The position numbers were made by a program, and so were the translations under genes. From JAQBGV01 sp032128395 (GTDB lineage Bacteria > Planctomycetota > UBA8108 > UBA1146): a stretch of 37,146 bases of DNA. Under the pieces are notes generated by a model. It was given only the letters and a program-made list of their open reading frames with translations, was not told where the DNA came from and did no database searches. Location: NCBI GenBank assembly GCA_032128395.1, contig JAQBGV010000234.1, forward strand, positions 1-37,146, in the 5' to 3' direction. Of the stretch, positions 15,770 through 23,667 are shown one piece after another (position 1 is the first letter of the stretch; every line of letters begins with the position of its first letter).

Positions 15770-18700
15770 CTAGCTGCTCCGAATCGCCTCTGTGATGGCA
15801 TCCAGCACCGAAGCGTCCGCGTGGAGACCTCGCGCGAGCGTGTACAGGTCATGTCCGAGCGGGATGTTCTCCGACCAACGCGCGATCTCCCGAACCGCCG
15901 CTCGCCGGAGACGAGCGGACGCTTCCACGTCCCCAGCGCGCATCCGCGCTTGGGCCCAGAGACAGAGGACTTCGACTCTACCTAGGCGTACGTCGCTCCG
16001 GACGAGGCGGCGCCACGCCTGACGGGAAGCGACCTCGGTCGCTTGGTCGTCTCGCGCCCGGACCAATGCGAGGCGGAGCGGCAGAATTGCGCTGAGCGGC
16101 AGAGCGCGGACCCGGAGCGCGTGGAAGAGCGCCTCCTCGAGGTGGATCGAGGCTTGCGACAGATCTCCGAGTCTCTCCGCTTCGCGGGCCAGTCGGGAGA
16201 AGTGCTCGGCGAGCTCTTCCCCCCCAGCCTCCGCGTCGGGAACCTCGTCTTGCACTCTCATGTTGAGCTGTGCCCCGATTCGCTGGGCATCCTGCTCGCA
16301 TCCCAGGGTCTGGAGCAGTCGGATCCGCTCTCTCCAGATCGGGGCGAGTCCCCCGGCGTCGGTGAGCTCGCGCGCCTCGGCCAGCGCCTCCTCGCCGACG
16401 CGGAGTGCTGCCGATGGACGACCCTTCCGGAGCGCGAGACGCATCGCGAGGACCGACCAGCGACTCCAGGTCTCGGCGAGGTGCTTGTGCGGAGCCGATC
16501 GGGGGTGTGCTGCTCCCTCGAGAAGTTCGGTCGCGCGTCGGAGGTGACCAGAACGGAGGGTGAGGACCGCCTCGAGGAGGTATCCCTCCCACCGCCAGCG
16601 GGAATGCGAGAGGCGGTCTCCCCACTCGCCGAGCGCGAGCAGCGTCGCTCGTGCTTCCTTGACCCAGCCTCCGTCCCCCAGGAGTGCCGACCGGAGCCAG
16701 AGAAGACGCGGCCGGTCGCTCTCTCCACCCGATCTGGAGAGCTGTCGTTCCGCCCTCAGAAGGGTCCGTTCCGCGTCCCCGACACGTCGAGCGCGTTCCA
16801 ACGCCTCGGCGAGGTCGAGCAGGGCTCGCGCTTCCCAGAGGGGCTGCTGCTGTCGCTGGAAGATCTCCCCGGCGAGTCTGTACTGCTGACGAGCCGCACC
16901 GTCCTCTCGCCGGACCTCGTAGAGCCGTCCGAGAAGCCAGGCGCACCAAGCGGCCTGCTGGTCCCCCGACTCCTCGATCCGGATCAGCCCCGCCGCGAGC
17001 TGCTCCCGAGCGATGAGGACGTGACCGAGCGCGATCGCGTGATCCGCCCGAAGGAGCACCCCCTCCGCGTCGAGGGCGTGGTCGACCGGCGGATCGATCT
17101 TGTCGATCGCATCCCAGAGTTCCTTGCTCGCCCCCGGATCCCCCCGCATCAGATTCGCCTCGGCGAGGAGCAGCAGGTGTTTCCGCAGCAAATCTCCGCG
17201 ATCGTGCCCGGCGAGGCCCCGCAGCGAGCCGCGCAGCCGCGGGAGAGCCTCGGCTGCCTCTCCCTTGCGGAGGAGGAGCGCACCGAGTCGCGTGTGCAGT
17301 CGCCCGCGTCTTCGCGGGGAGACTTCGCCACCCGCGAAGAACCGCTCCGCGAGTCGCCACTCCCGCTCCGCCCCTCCGACGTCTCCTTGTCGCAGGCGCA
17401 GCATGCCGAGGCCGTCGTGGAGGACGCCTCGGTGCTCGGCGGTCAACCCGGGGACGGGGGTCCAGGCGTCCTTCTCGAGGAAGGACTCCGCCTGACGGAT
17501 GCGCGCGCTGGGGTCCCCCTCCTTCGCCCCGTGCTCGACGAATTGCAGGAGCGGTACCCAAGAGGCGGCGAGCTGGTCGCTCTCGATCCGGTGCCGGGAG
17601 AGTTGGGCCCAGGTTTCGTCGGATCCGCGCCCTTCCTGCTGCGCCTCGACCAGGTCCCCGGCAACCCGATGGAGTCGTTGCAGGCGGCGGGGGTCGATCG
17701 TGGACCGGACCGCGATCCCCAAGAACCGACGCCGGAAGCGGTAGCGGCCCGCTTCGGGCTCCCGATCGAGCCAACCCTTGTTGGTGAGCGAGATCAAGAG
17801 CTCGGGAGTCCGACCGGCGGGGATTTCGGCGACCTTCTGGAGGTCCACCGGATCGACGTCGCGATCGAGTGCGGCGAGAGATTCGAGGAGCTGACGTTCG
17901 AGTTCGGGGAGCTTGGCGTACGACTGCCGCGCTCGCTCGACGACCGGCGAGGACTCGGGGGGAGGAAGTTCCCCCACGTTCCACCCGGACCAGCTGCGAG
18001 TGATCCCACCCTGACGAACGAATTCGATCAGGCGCCGCTCGAGCATGCTCGGGCTGCCGAGAGACTCTTCGCGGAGTCGGTCGACCATCTTCGGGGTCGG
18101 GTCCCAGCCGGGGAAACGGAGCCGCAGCGCCGCTTCGACCCCCTCAGCGTCCAGACGCGGGAGATCGACGGTCCGCGACCAACGCTGCACGTCGGGGCGG
18201 GCGAGCCACTCTGCGAACCATGCCCCGGGAAAGCGGTCCACGAGAGAGACCCACGCGACCTGCGAGAGCCCCTCGAGACGGCGATCCTGCGCGACCGCCT
18301 CTCCGAGGAGGGCGAAGGTCTCGTTGTTGCCTTCGTTCGCTCCGTCGACGACGACCGTCACCGGCGCTTCAGAAGTGAGCCTCCCGAGCTCCGCGAGAAG
18401 GTCGCGGATCGCCGCCGCCGTCCCGGGGACCAGGTCATCCCGGCCGTTCATCCGACGCACTTCGGTGACCAGTCGTGCGATCGAACCGTACCCCGCCGCG
18501 TCCCAGCACAGGACCGCGTGTCCTTGCACCTGGAGCCTGCGGAGGATGCGCTCGCGGAAGGCTCGCAAATCCCCACGCTCTCGGGCGCGTGCGATCACCA
18601 TCCCCGGACACCCTGTGCTCGAGGAGAGCGATGCCGCACGCATCGGTCGCGCCGTGGAGGTCTCGGACGCCGAGGTCTTCAGCCAACCGCGGTAGACCGG

Positions 18701-19654
18701 ACCGCCGTCGCCACAGCGCTCGCGCACACGGCGCATCACTTGGGCGATCGGGGCTTCCCAACCTCCCTCCTCACGCAGCCGGACGTGAGCGACCAGCGAG
18801 TCGGGGGTCTCCGGTCCTTGCGTCCCTCGCCAATGCCGCTCGAGGATCAGCAGCACTTCTTCCGCGTCTACGGGGCGGTCCTCGGGGCGCTTTTCGAGGA
18901 GCGCAAAGAGCAACCCGGCGAGCTCACTCGACAGATCGGGCGCGAGTTCCCGCGGATCGGGGGGCGGACGGCGGAGGTGTCCTTCGAAGATCTCTGTCTT
19001 CCTCGACCCGCGGAAGGGGAGGCGGCCGGTCAGGATCTGGAACGCGAGAACCCCGGCGGAGTAGAGGTCCCCTCGACGGTCGATCCGACCTCCCAGCAGC
19101 CGCTCCGGAGGCATGTAGTGGACCGTGCCGAGGATCTTCTCTTCGGGAGGGCGCCCCTCCGGGTGCGCCAGACCGAAGTCGAGCAAGCAGAGTTCGGAAT
19201 GGCGCTCGCCTATGGGGGAACGGAGGCGAAGGTTGTCCGGCTTGATGTCCCCGTGCACCCAACCCTGGCGATGCAGGAAATTCAGGGCGCGGAACAGTTC
19301 GACCAGGACGCGACGGGAGTGCTCCTCGGGCACCGCTCCGACGAGGTCCCGCACCGTCGGACCGGTCAAGCGCTCACTGGTGAAGAAGTACCCACCGCCG
19401 GGGTGAACGCGACCGTACTCGTACACGCGCAGCAAGTTGGGGTGTTGGAAGCGGGAGAGGATCTGGAACTCCCGCAACTGGCGCACCGCATCCGGGGAAA
19501 CTTGGTCCCCCTCGGCCGGCACCCACTTGAGAGCTCGCGAGACTCCCTCGCGCAGATCGTCGACGAGCACGACCCGCCCCATCCCGCCTCGGCCGATTTC
19601 CGAGACGTACCGGTAGCGTCCATGGATCAGGGTCGGGATCGCGTCGTCGTGCAC
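15770..19654 (-). CDS. Ser/Thr protein kinase with NTPase-like and TPR regions
   Basis: The 1294-aa protein opens with a Hanks-type kinase domain: glycine loop EIGRGGMGRVVLV, VAIK-type Lys in SRALKWV, catalytic loop HGDIKPDN (Asp present, HRD Arg replaced by Gly), DFG in LLDFGLAHPEG and the P-E of MPPERL. After the kinase comes an NTPase-like segment (about 380-600) with a Walker B-like VTVVVDGAN. No GxxxxGK[ST] is seen; the expected place reads SSSTGCPGMVIARARERG. The rest (about 600-1294) is a long array of TPR-like helical pairs. No membrane helix is visible, so it is probably a cytoplasmic signalling scaffold. GTG 19654 is preferred because GGAGGA lies 6 bases upstream; ATG 19720 and TTG 19783 are in-frame alternatives without a good site. 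It follows dprA on the same strand. Confidence 0.9.
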   Translation of the reverse strand: MHDDAIPTLIHGRYRYVSEIGRGGMGRVVLVDDLREGVSRALKWVPAEGDQVSPDAVRQLREFQILSRFQHPNLLRVYEYGRVHPGGGYFFTSERLTGPTVRDLVGAVPEEHSRRVLVELFRALNFLHRQGWVHGDIKPDNLRLRSPIGERHSELCLLDFGLAHPEGRPPEEKILGTVHYMPPERLLGGRIDRRGDLYSAGVLAFQILTGRLPFRGSRKTEIFEGHLRRPPPDPRELAPDLSSELAGLLFALLEKRPEDRPVDAEEVLLILERHWRGTQGPETPDSLVAHVRLREEGGWEAPIAQVMRRVRERCGDGGPVYRGWLKTSASETSTARPMRAASLSSSTGCPGMVIARARERGDLRAFRERILRRLQVQGHAVLCWDAAGYGSIARLVTEVRRMNGRDDLVPGTAAAIRDLLAELGRLTSEAPVTVVVDGANEGNNETFALLGEAVAQDRRLEGLSQVAWVSLVDRFPGAWFAEWLARPDVQRWSRTVDLPRLDAEGVEAALRLRFPGWDPTPKMVDRLREESLGSPSMLERRLIEFVRQGGITRSWSGWNVGELPPPESSPVVERARQSYAKLPELERQLLESLAALDRDVDPVDLQKVAEIPAGRTPELLISLTNKGWLDREPEAGRYRFRRRFLGIAVRSTIDPRRLQRLHRVAGDLVEAQQEGRGSDETWAQLSRHRIESDQLAASWVPLLQFVEHGAKEGDPSARIRQAESFLEKDAWTPVPGLTAEHRGVLHDGLGMLRLRQGDVGGAEREWRLAERFFAGGEVSPRRRGRLHTRLGALLLRKGEAAEALPRLRGSLRGLAGHDRGDLLRKHLLLLAEANLMRGDPGASKELWDAIDKIDPPVDHALDAEGVLLRADHAIALGHVLIAREQLAAGLIRIEESGDQQAAWCAWLLGRLYEVRREDGAARQQYRLAGEIFQRQQQPLWEARALLDLAEALERARRVGDAERTLLRAERQLSRSGGESDRPRLLWLRSALLGDGGWVKEARATLLALGEWGDRLSHSRWRWEGYLLEAVLTLRSGHLRRATELLEGAAHPRSAPHKHLAETWSRWSVLAMRLALRKGRPSAALRVGEEALAEARELTDAGGLAPIWRERIRLLQTLGCEQDAQRIGAQLNMRVQDEVPDAEAGGEELAEHFSRLAREAERLGDLSQASIHLEEALFHALRVRALPLSAILPLRLALVRARDDQATEVASRQAWRRLVRSDVRLGRVEVLCLWAQARMRAGDVEASARLRRAAVREIARWSENIPLGHDLYTLARGLHADASVLDAITEAIRSS

Positions 19655-19789
19655 TACCCCTCCTCCCGCGTCGGCGAAGTCACGGTTCGGAACCGAGGAC
19701 CTGCCATCGACCGGAGGCATTCGTTCGTGCGCCGTGGCGGGGAGCCGGCGCGTAGAGCGACTCCCCCCCAGGGAATCGCACAAGGAAGT

Positions 19790-20836
19790 CTACGACACGC
19801 TCCCGGATCCGTCGGATGGGCGCTGGGAGGCCAAACCCGAGTCCGAAACGGCGGTCTCCTCCGCGAGCAGTCTCCGCCACCCCTCGAGGAGCCGCGCGGG
19901 AGGGAGGCCGGTCCGCTCGAGGAGGACGCCGAGATCCCTCTCCCCCTCCTGGAACGCCTCGCGAAGGGGCGCCGCGATACTCGCAGCGGCGGCCGGAGAC
20001 CGTGTGAGCGCCTCGAGCACCTCTTCGACCGAGGTCACGAGCGTCGCGCCCTCGCGGATCAGTCGGTGACACCCGCCGTGGCCGGGGCCTTCGACCGGCC
20101 CGGGCACGGCGAGCACCTCCCGTCCCTGTTCGAGTGCCCACCCAGCCGTGATCAGCGAGCCGGAGCGATCGGTCGCCTCGACGATCACCACCCCCAGCGA
20201 GAGTCCGCTGATCAACCGGTTGCGCCGCGGGAAGTGCGAACGACGAGGCGGCGCACCGCACGGAAGCTCGGAGAGGAGCGCACCGCCCCCTCTGACGATG
20301 CGCTCGGCGAGCCCGCGATTCTCGGGGGGATAGATCCGCGGGAGGCCGTTTCCGAGGACCGCCCACGGCGCCCCCCCAGCCGTTTCCGCGCCCTCCAGGG
20401 CGGCCCGGTCGATCCCGCGGGCGAGCCCGCTGACCACCCGACAACCGGCCTCGGCGAGCTCTCGAGCGAGACGGAAGGCGAATCGCTCCCCTGCGTGGCT
20501 GGCCCGACGGCTGCCGACGATCGCGACGCAGGGGAGAGATCCCCCAGGCATTCCCTGACGGTAGAGAAAGGGGGGCGGCCGGGAGATTTCTCTGAGCCTC
20601 GGGGGGTACTCCCGGTGATCGGGGCCGAGCAGGATCAGGCCAGCCCCGGCGGCGATCTGCAGTTCCTCCGCCAGAGTGCGGCCGGGGGGGAGCGTGGCGC
20701 GAAGCGCATCCAGGGTTCGGCGGTCGTGGACCGCTGCCCGAGAGGCAGGGGAGGGCAACGGCTGAGGCGATTCGTGCCCTGGCGATCGGTGAGCCGCCGA
20801 GGGGTGAGCTGGCAAGTCGTGATTTGGTCCGGACAT
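19790..20836 (-). CDS. dprA: DNA-processing protein DprA
   Basis: DprA protects incoming single-stranded DNA and loads RecA during natural transformation. The 348-aa product has the Rossmann-like core: VAIVGSRRASHAGERFAF, VVSGLARGIDRAALEGA, AVLGNGLPRIYPPENR, LLSELPCGAPPRRSHFPRR, NRLISGLSLGVVIVEA and GSLITAGWALEQGREVLAVP. A basic or Pro-rich N-terminal extension (about 1-60) and a C-terminal winged-helix-like end (LEALTRSPAAAASIAAPLRE onward) complete it. ATG 20836 has GGAGGAG 7 bases upstream; the frame is open 17 codons earlier without such a site. It is divergent from the activator-like gene and followed on the same strand by the kinase giant. Confidence 0.95.
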   Translation of the reverse strand: MSGPNHDLPAHPSAAHRSPGHESPQPLPSPASRAAVHDRRTLDALRATLPPGRTLAEELQIAAGAGLILLGPDHREYPPRLREISRPPPFLYRQGMPGGSLPCVAIVGSRRASHAGERFAFRLARELAEAGCRVVSGLARGIDRAALEGAETAGGAPWAVLGNGLPRIYPPENRGLAERIVRGGGALLSELPCGAPPRRSHFPRRNRLISGLSLGVVIVEATDRSGSLITAGWALEQGREVLAVPGPVEGPGHGGCHRLIREGATLVTSVEEVLEALTRSPAAAASIAAPLREAFQEGERDLGVLLERTGLPPARLLEGWRRLLAEETAVSDSGLASQRPSDGSGSVS

Positions 20837-20955
20837 GGCGCGCGGCTCCTCCGCGGGGAGGGTCGCGCAGCCGACCCGGATTCTCACTCCTCGACCGAGC
20901 CAGCGCCAGCCGCACTTGCCGGGTCACCCCGGTCGGGGTACCGTCGCCGATCGTG

Positions 20956-20975
20956 CCGGCTCTGCCGCGAGCCGG
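20956..20975 (+). promoter_or_regulatory. Hairpin ahead of the activator-like gene
   Basis: CCGGCTC-TGCCGC-GAGCCGG is a 7-pair stem with a 6-base loop ending one base before the GAGAGG ribosome-binding site of the gene at 20988. It could be an operator or an mRNA hairpin. Confidence 0.3.
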
Positions 20976-20987
20976 TGAGAGGTGTCG

Positions 20988-22004
20988 ATGAGGGGAACGA
21001 CGCGACCATCTGGGGAGCCGAGGGAGTTCGATCTCGACCCGCTCCTCGGCCCATCTCGGGCGATCCGCGAGCTGCTCGATCAGCTCCCGCGAGTCGCTGC
21101 GAGTCGAGTCCCCGTGCTGATCGAGGGCGAGGCCGGCACGGGCCGAGAGTTCGTCGCTCGCCGCGTCCACGAACTCTCTCCGCGATCCGGCTCCCCGTTT
21201 CAAACTTTGGACTGCGCCTCGATCCCCGAGTCCTTGATCACCCGCGAGCTGTTCGGGCACCGTCGCGGCGCCTTCACCGGGGCGGAACAGGATGACCTGG
21301 GGAGACTTCGCGCAGCCTCCGGGGGGAGCGTGTACCTCCACGGAGTCGATCACCTCCCCGCCAGCGGGCAGGGGGCACTGCTGAGGGTCATCCAGGAGGG
21401 GGAGATCACCCCCCTCGGCGATGGACGTCCGCTCCGCGTCGATCTCCGGTTCATCGAGAGCGCAGATCGTCCCCTCGCGGCACAGGTCCGGGCCGGGGAA
21501 TTCCGCTCCGATCTGTTCCACCGGCTGAACGGTCTCCTCCTCGAAGTGCCACCGCTCCGCGAGCGTCCTGAGGACCTCGCGTTCTACCTCGAGTGGAGCC
21601 TACGCCGCGAATCACGCCGGCTCCAGCGCACCCCCCCTCGCCTCCGGGACGACTTGCGGCGGCTCCTGCTCGGCGACCCCTGGCCGGGGAATCTCGCCGA
21701 GCTCTGCGGCACGATCGAGGGAATGCTCGCCCTCGCCACCGGTGACCTGCTCACGCCCACCGATCTTCCCCCCTCGATCCGCCAGCGTCTGGAAGAGCGC
21801 GGAGCCGCCCCCGCAGGGACCCGGACCTACTCCATCCCCGCTGCCCTCGGGTACGCGGATCAGGTCGTGTACTTCCAGCGGGTGTTGTTCCAGAGAGTCT
21901 GGCGCGAATGTGGGCGGGATCGACTGCGCCTAGGCCGACGCCTCGGCCTCGAACCGCATCAGGTCCGTTACTGGACCAAGAAGTTGGACCTGGACCTGCG
22001 CTGA
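20988..22004 (+). CDS. Sigma54-activator-like AAA+ protein with degenerate ATPase motifs
   Basis: The 338-aa protein has the central AAA+ domain of bacterial enhancer-binding proteins and a C-terminal Fis-type helix-turn-helix (RDRLRLGRRLGLEPHQVRYW), but no N-terminal receiver, GAF or FHA domain. The sigma54-contacting GAFTGA is intact (94-99), as is the arginine-finger segment EFRSDLFHRLN. The nucleotide site is not: Walker A reads GEAGTGRE (Lys to Arg53), Walker B reads VYLHGVD where LFLDEI is expected (Asp-Glu to His118-Gly119), the sensor I Asn is Asp160, and the sensor II Arg of the WPGNVREL motif is Ala237. ATG 20988 has GAGAGG 5 bases upstream; GTG 20982 overlaps it. It may be a DNA-binding regulator without ATPase-driven activation. 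It is divergent from dprA. Confidence 0.85.
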   Translation: MRGTTRPSGEPREFDLDPLLGPSRAIRELLDQLPRVAASRVPVLIEGEAGTGREFVARRVHELSPRSGSPFQTLDCASIPESLITRELFGHRRGAFTGAEQDDLGRLRAASGGSVYLHGVDHLPASGQGALLRVIQEGEITPLGDGRPLRVDLRFIESADRPLAAQVRAGEFRSDLFHRLNGLLLEVPPLRERPEDLAFYLEWSLRRESRRLQRTPPRLRDDLRRLLLGDPWPGNLAELCGTIEGMLALATGDLLTPTDLPPSIRQRLEERGAAPAGTRTYSIPAALGYADQVVYFQRVLFQRVWRECGRDRLRLGRRLGLEPHQVRYWTKKLDLDLR

Positions 22005-22378
22005 CCCGCGCCTCCGACCCTCGGTTCCAAGATCGAGCTCACCCCGAGAATAGACCGCGAAGAACGGGACCGGCCGCGCTGCGCGTGGCCAGTTTCGCTT
22101 CAAAGTGCAGCAGAATCTTTCTTGCGGGTGGCTCTCGGCGACCCATTTCGTCCTTCATCGGCCGCGATGGTACACCGGCCCGTGGAAACGATGTGGATAA
22201 CTTGAACCATCACGCCTCACTGCTCCGTTTCGTCGCAAGTCGCTCGCACTCCGCGGCCCCGCACTTTCCACGAACTCCGCCCGCCATGGACCCTTGCGGT
22301 GGATCTCGGAGATCGGCGAGCCAGTTGCCATCGGGGGGTCGGCAGCTGGAATTGCCAGAATCGAGAGGGGAACGCGCC
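22005..22378. other. 374-bp intergenic region with one DnaA-box match
   Basis: No gene with a good start or family match is visible. The plus strand is open through it only as a frame shifted from the downstream gene. TGTGGATAA at 22192-22200 is a perfect DnaA box (TTATCCACA on the minus strand). Two weaker TTTCCACG strings lie at about 22182-22189 and 22265-22272. There is no AT-rich unwinding segment and no dnaA or dnaN nearby, so an origin is not supported. Confidence 0.4.
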
Positions 22379-22969
22379 ATGACTGCATCTCCGAAGCGAC
22401 GGGAGTTCCGTCGGGAGAGTTTCGCCTGCACTCGCGATTGGGTGCACTTCTGCTTCGAGTTCGAGCTCAAACCGTGCACGAGGTGCCGCTCACGAGCTCG
22501 CATTCGGATCGGGGCACCCGAGGTGTGGGAGTGTCGGCAATGCGCCGAGGGACCCTGTGCCGTTCTCCCGCTCCACCCGGACCTCTGGGACGCACTCGAT
22601 ACCGGGATCGAGACGGAGACCAGCTGCCCGATCTGCCGCGAGCGAGTCCCTCTCGGTCACTGTTGGATCTCCGAAGAAGCGCGCCGACTTTACTGCGCGG
22701 CGCACTTGCGACCGATCGAGACCGGGGATCGCCTGCGGCGAGCCGAGAATTTCTTCACGAAGAAAAGCTCCCCGTCGGAGCGTCCGACTCTCGGTTCCGG
22801 AGTCCGGATCCTCCGCCTCGCCCAGCACCTGGCGCAAAACCGTTGCGGGGGCTGCCCGTTCAACGGGTCAGGGATCTACGGAGCAGACGGATTGGTCGAG
22901 ATCGACCCCGATCGGCGCCGGTGCACGTCTGTTCCCGATTCCCTGAACTGTGCGGATATCGATCATTGA
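22379..22969 (+). CDS. Cys-rich zinc-ribbon protein, unknown function
   Basis: The 196-aa product has two clear metal-binding modules: C33-x2-C36 with C52-x2-C55 (CTRC, CRQC), and C83-x2-C86 with C95 and C106-x2-H109 (CPIC, LGHC, YCAAH). A further cluster comes later (NRCGGCPFNGS, RRRC, LNCADID). The rest is basic or charged. The ATG at 22379 follows GAGAGGGGA. I recognise no family. Its zinc-ribbon look suggests nucleic-acid or protein binding; the late CGGCPFNGS cluster could bind a metal or iron-sulfur centre but that is speculative. There is no signal peptide. Confidence 0.75.
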   Translation: MTASPKRREFRRESFACTRDWVHFCFEFELKPCTRCRSRARIRIGAPEVWECRQCAEGPCAVLPLHPDLWDALDTGIETETSCPICRERVPLGHCWISEEARRLYCAAHLRPIETGDRLRRAENFFTKKSSPSERPTLGSGVRILRLAQHLAQNRCGGCPFNGSGIYGADGLVEIDPDRRRCTSVPDSLNCADIDH

Positions 22970-22983
22970 TCGCGGGCTGGCCC

Positions 22984-23037
22984 GGTTCCCCCCGGGTCGG
23001 CCCCTCCTTTCGATCGACTTCGAGACCGGGGGGAACC
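22984..23037 (+). terminator. Inverted repeat after the zinc-ribbon gene
   Basis: GGTTCCCCCCGG (22984-22995) pairs perfectly with CCGGGGGGAACC (23026-23037) across a 30-base loop, 14 bases after the stop. There is no T-run, so it may be a Rho-dependent or structural end. Confidence 0.4.
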
Positions 23038-23082
23038 TGCTCCGGACGAGGAAGGGTACTGGGAGAAGGCCCCTCGCTCCGA

Positions 23083-23088
23083 TAGAAT
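23083..23088 (+). promoter_or_regulatory. Candidate -10 element for the Spy-like gene
   Basis: CCGATAGAATGCTGCC contains TAGAAT 65 bases before the ATG at 23154. It shares CGATAGAAT-n-CTG with the aspS upstream region. No clear -35 is seen. Confidence 0.3.
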
Positions 23089-23153
23089 GCTGCCGCCGGT
23101 CGGGAACGCCGTCCTGGCCGGTGTAGGGGACCCGAATGGAAAGGGACGAAGCT

Positions 23154-23549
23154 ATGCGGAAGTCGTCGATGATGCTCAGCTTGCTGGCGGTGTTCGTGTT
23201 CGCGACCTCGAGCGCGGTCATCGCCTGCGATAGCGACTACTTCGAGGAGATCTTCGCGAAGGTGAACAACCAGCACCTGAGCAAGGTTCAGATCGCGGCG
23301 ATCTTTGCCCTGAAGGACGAGTTCAACAAGGCGAAGTCTCTCGATCACCAGCACGGCAAGAGCTGCGCCGCGCACGACGCACACGTCCCGACGTTCATCG
23401 CGAGCGCCGCGGGGGTCCTCTCCGACGACCAGTACAAGGCCGTCACCGGCAAGGAGAAGACCGAGACGCAGAAGTTGCGCTTCGAGATTTTCCAGCTGAA
23501 GCAGGAGATCGCCGAGCTCAAGGCGATGATCGCCGCACTGAAGAAGTAG
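23154..23549 (+). CDS. Small exported Spy/CpxP-like protein
   Basis: The 131-aa product has a typical signal peptide (RKSS start, MLSLLAVFVFATSSAVIA) ending before Cys25. VIAC is a weak lipobox, so it may be a lipoprotein or simply cleaved there. The mature part is helical with two LSxxQ-like segments (HLSKVQIAAIFALKDEF and GVLSDDQYKAV), resembling the LTxxQ motif of periplasmic Spy/CpxP chaperones. A His/Cys-rich stretch (DHQHGKSCAAHDAH) could bind metal. The C-terminus is a coiled-coil-like helix (KLRFEIFQLKQEIAELKAMI). ATG 23154 has GAAAGGGA upstream; an ATG six codons earlier overlaps that site. A strong terminator follows at 23577, so this is probably a single-gene transcript. Confidence 0.75.
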   Translation: MRKSSMMLSLLAVFVFATSSAVIACDSDYFEEIFAKVNNQHLSKVQIAAIFALKDEFNKAKSLDHQHGKSCAAHDAHVPTFIASAAGVLSDDQYKAVTGKEKTETQKLRFEIFQLKQEIAELKAMIAALKK

Positions 23550-23576
23550 TACTCTCCCCCCCAGGGGGCGAGGAGG

Positions 23577-23609
23577 GCGCACCCGGTGCAGCTTCTGCGC
23601 CGGGTGCGC
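23577..23609 (+). terminator. Rho-independent terminator
   Basis: GCGCACCCGGTGCA pairs with TGCGCCGGGTGCGC (14 pairs, one U-G) around a GCTTC loop, followed by TCGTTTCTC. It starts 27 bases after the Spy-like gene's stop. Confidence 0.8.
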
Positions 23610-23667
23610 TCGTTTCTCGCACTCCCCCGGGGAACCACCGGTCCCCCGCCCGCGGGAGCCAGCCCGG

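Noticed and set aside
16043..21295. A 5.2-kb plus-strand open frame (1750 codons) antisense to the kinase and dprA
   Set aside because: Its composition is low-complexity Arg/Glu/Pro/Leu with no domain, and both genes below it have clear family motifs. Stop-poor antisense frames are expected at this GC content.
22005..22378. Chromosomal replication origin
   Set aside because: There is only one perfect DnaA box, no AT-rich segment and no dnaA or dnaN nearby.
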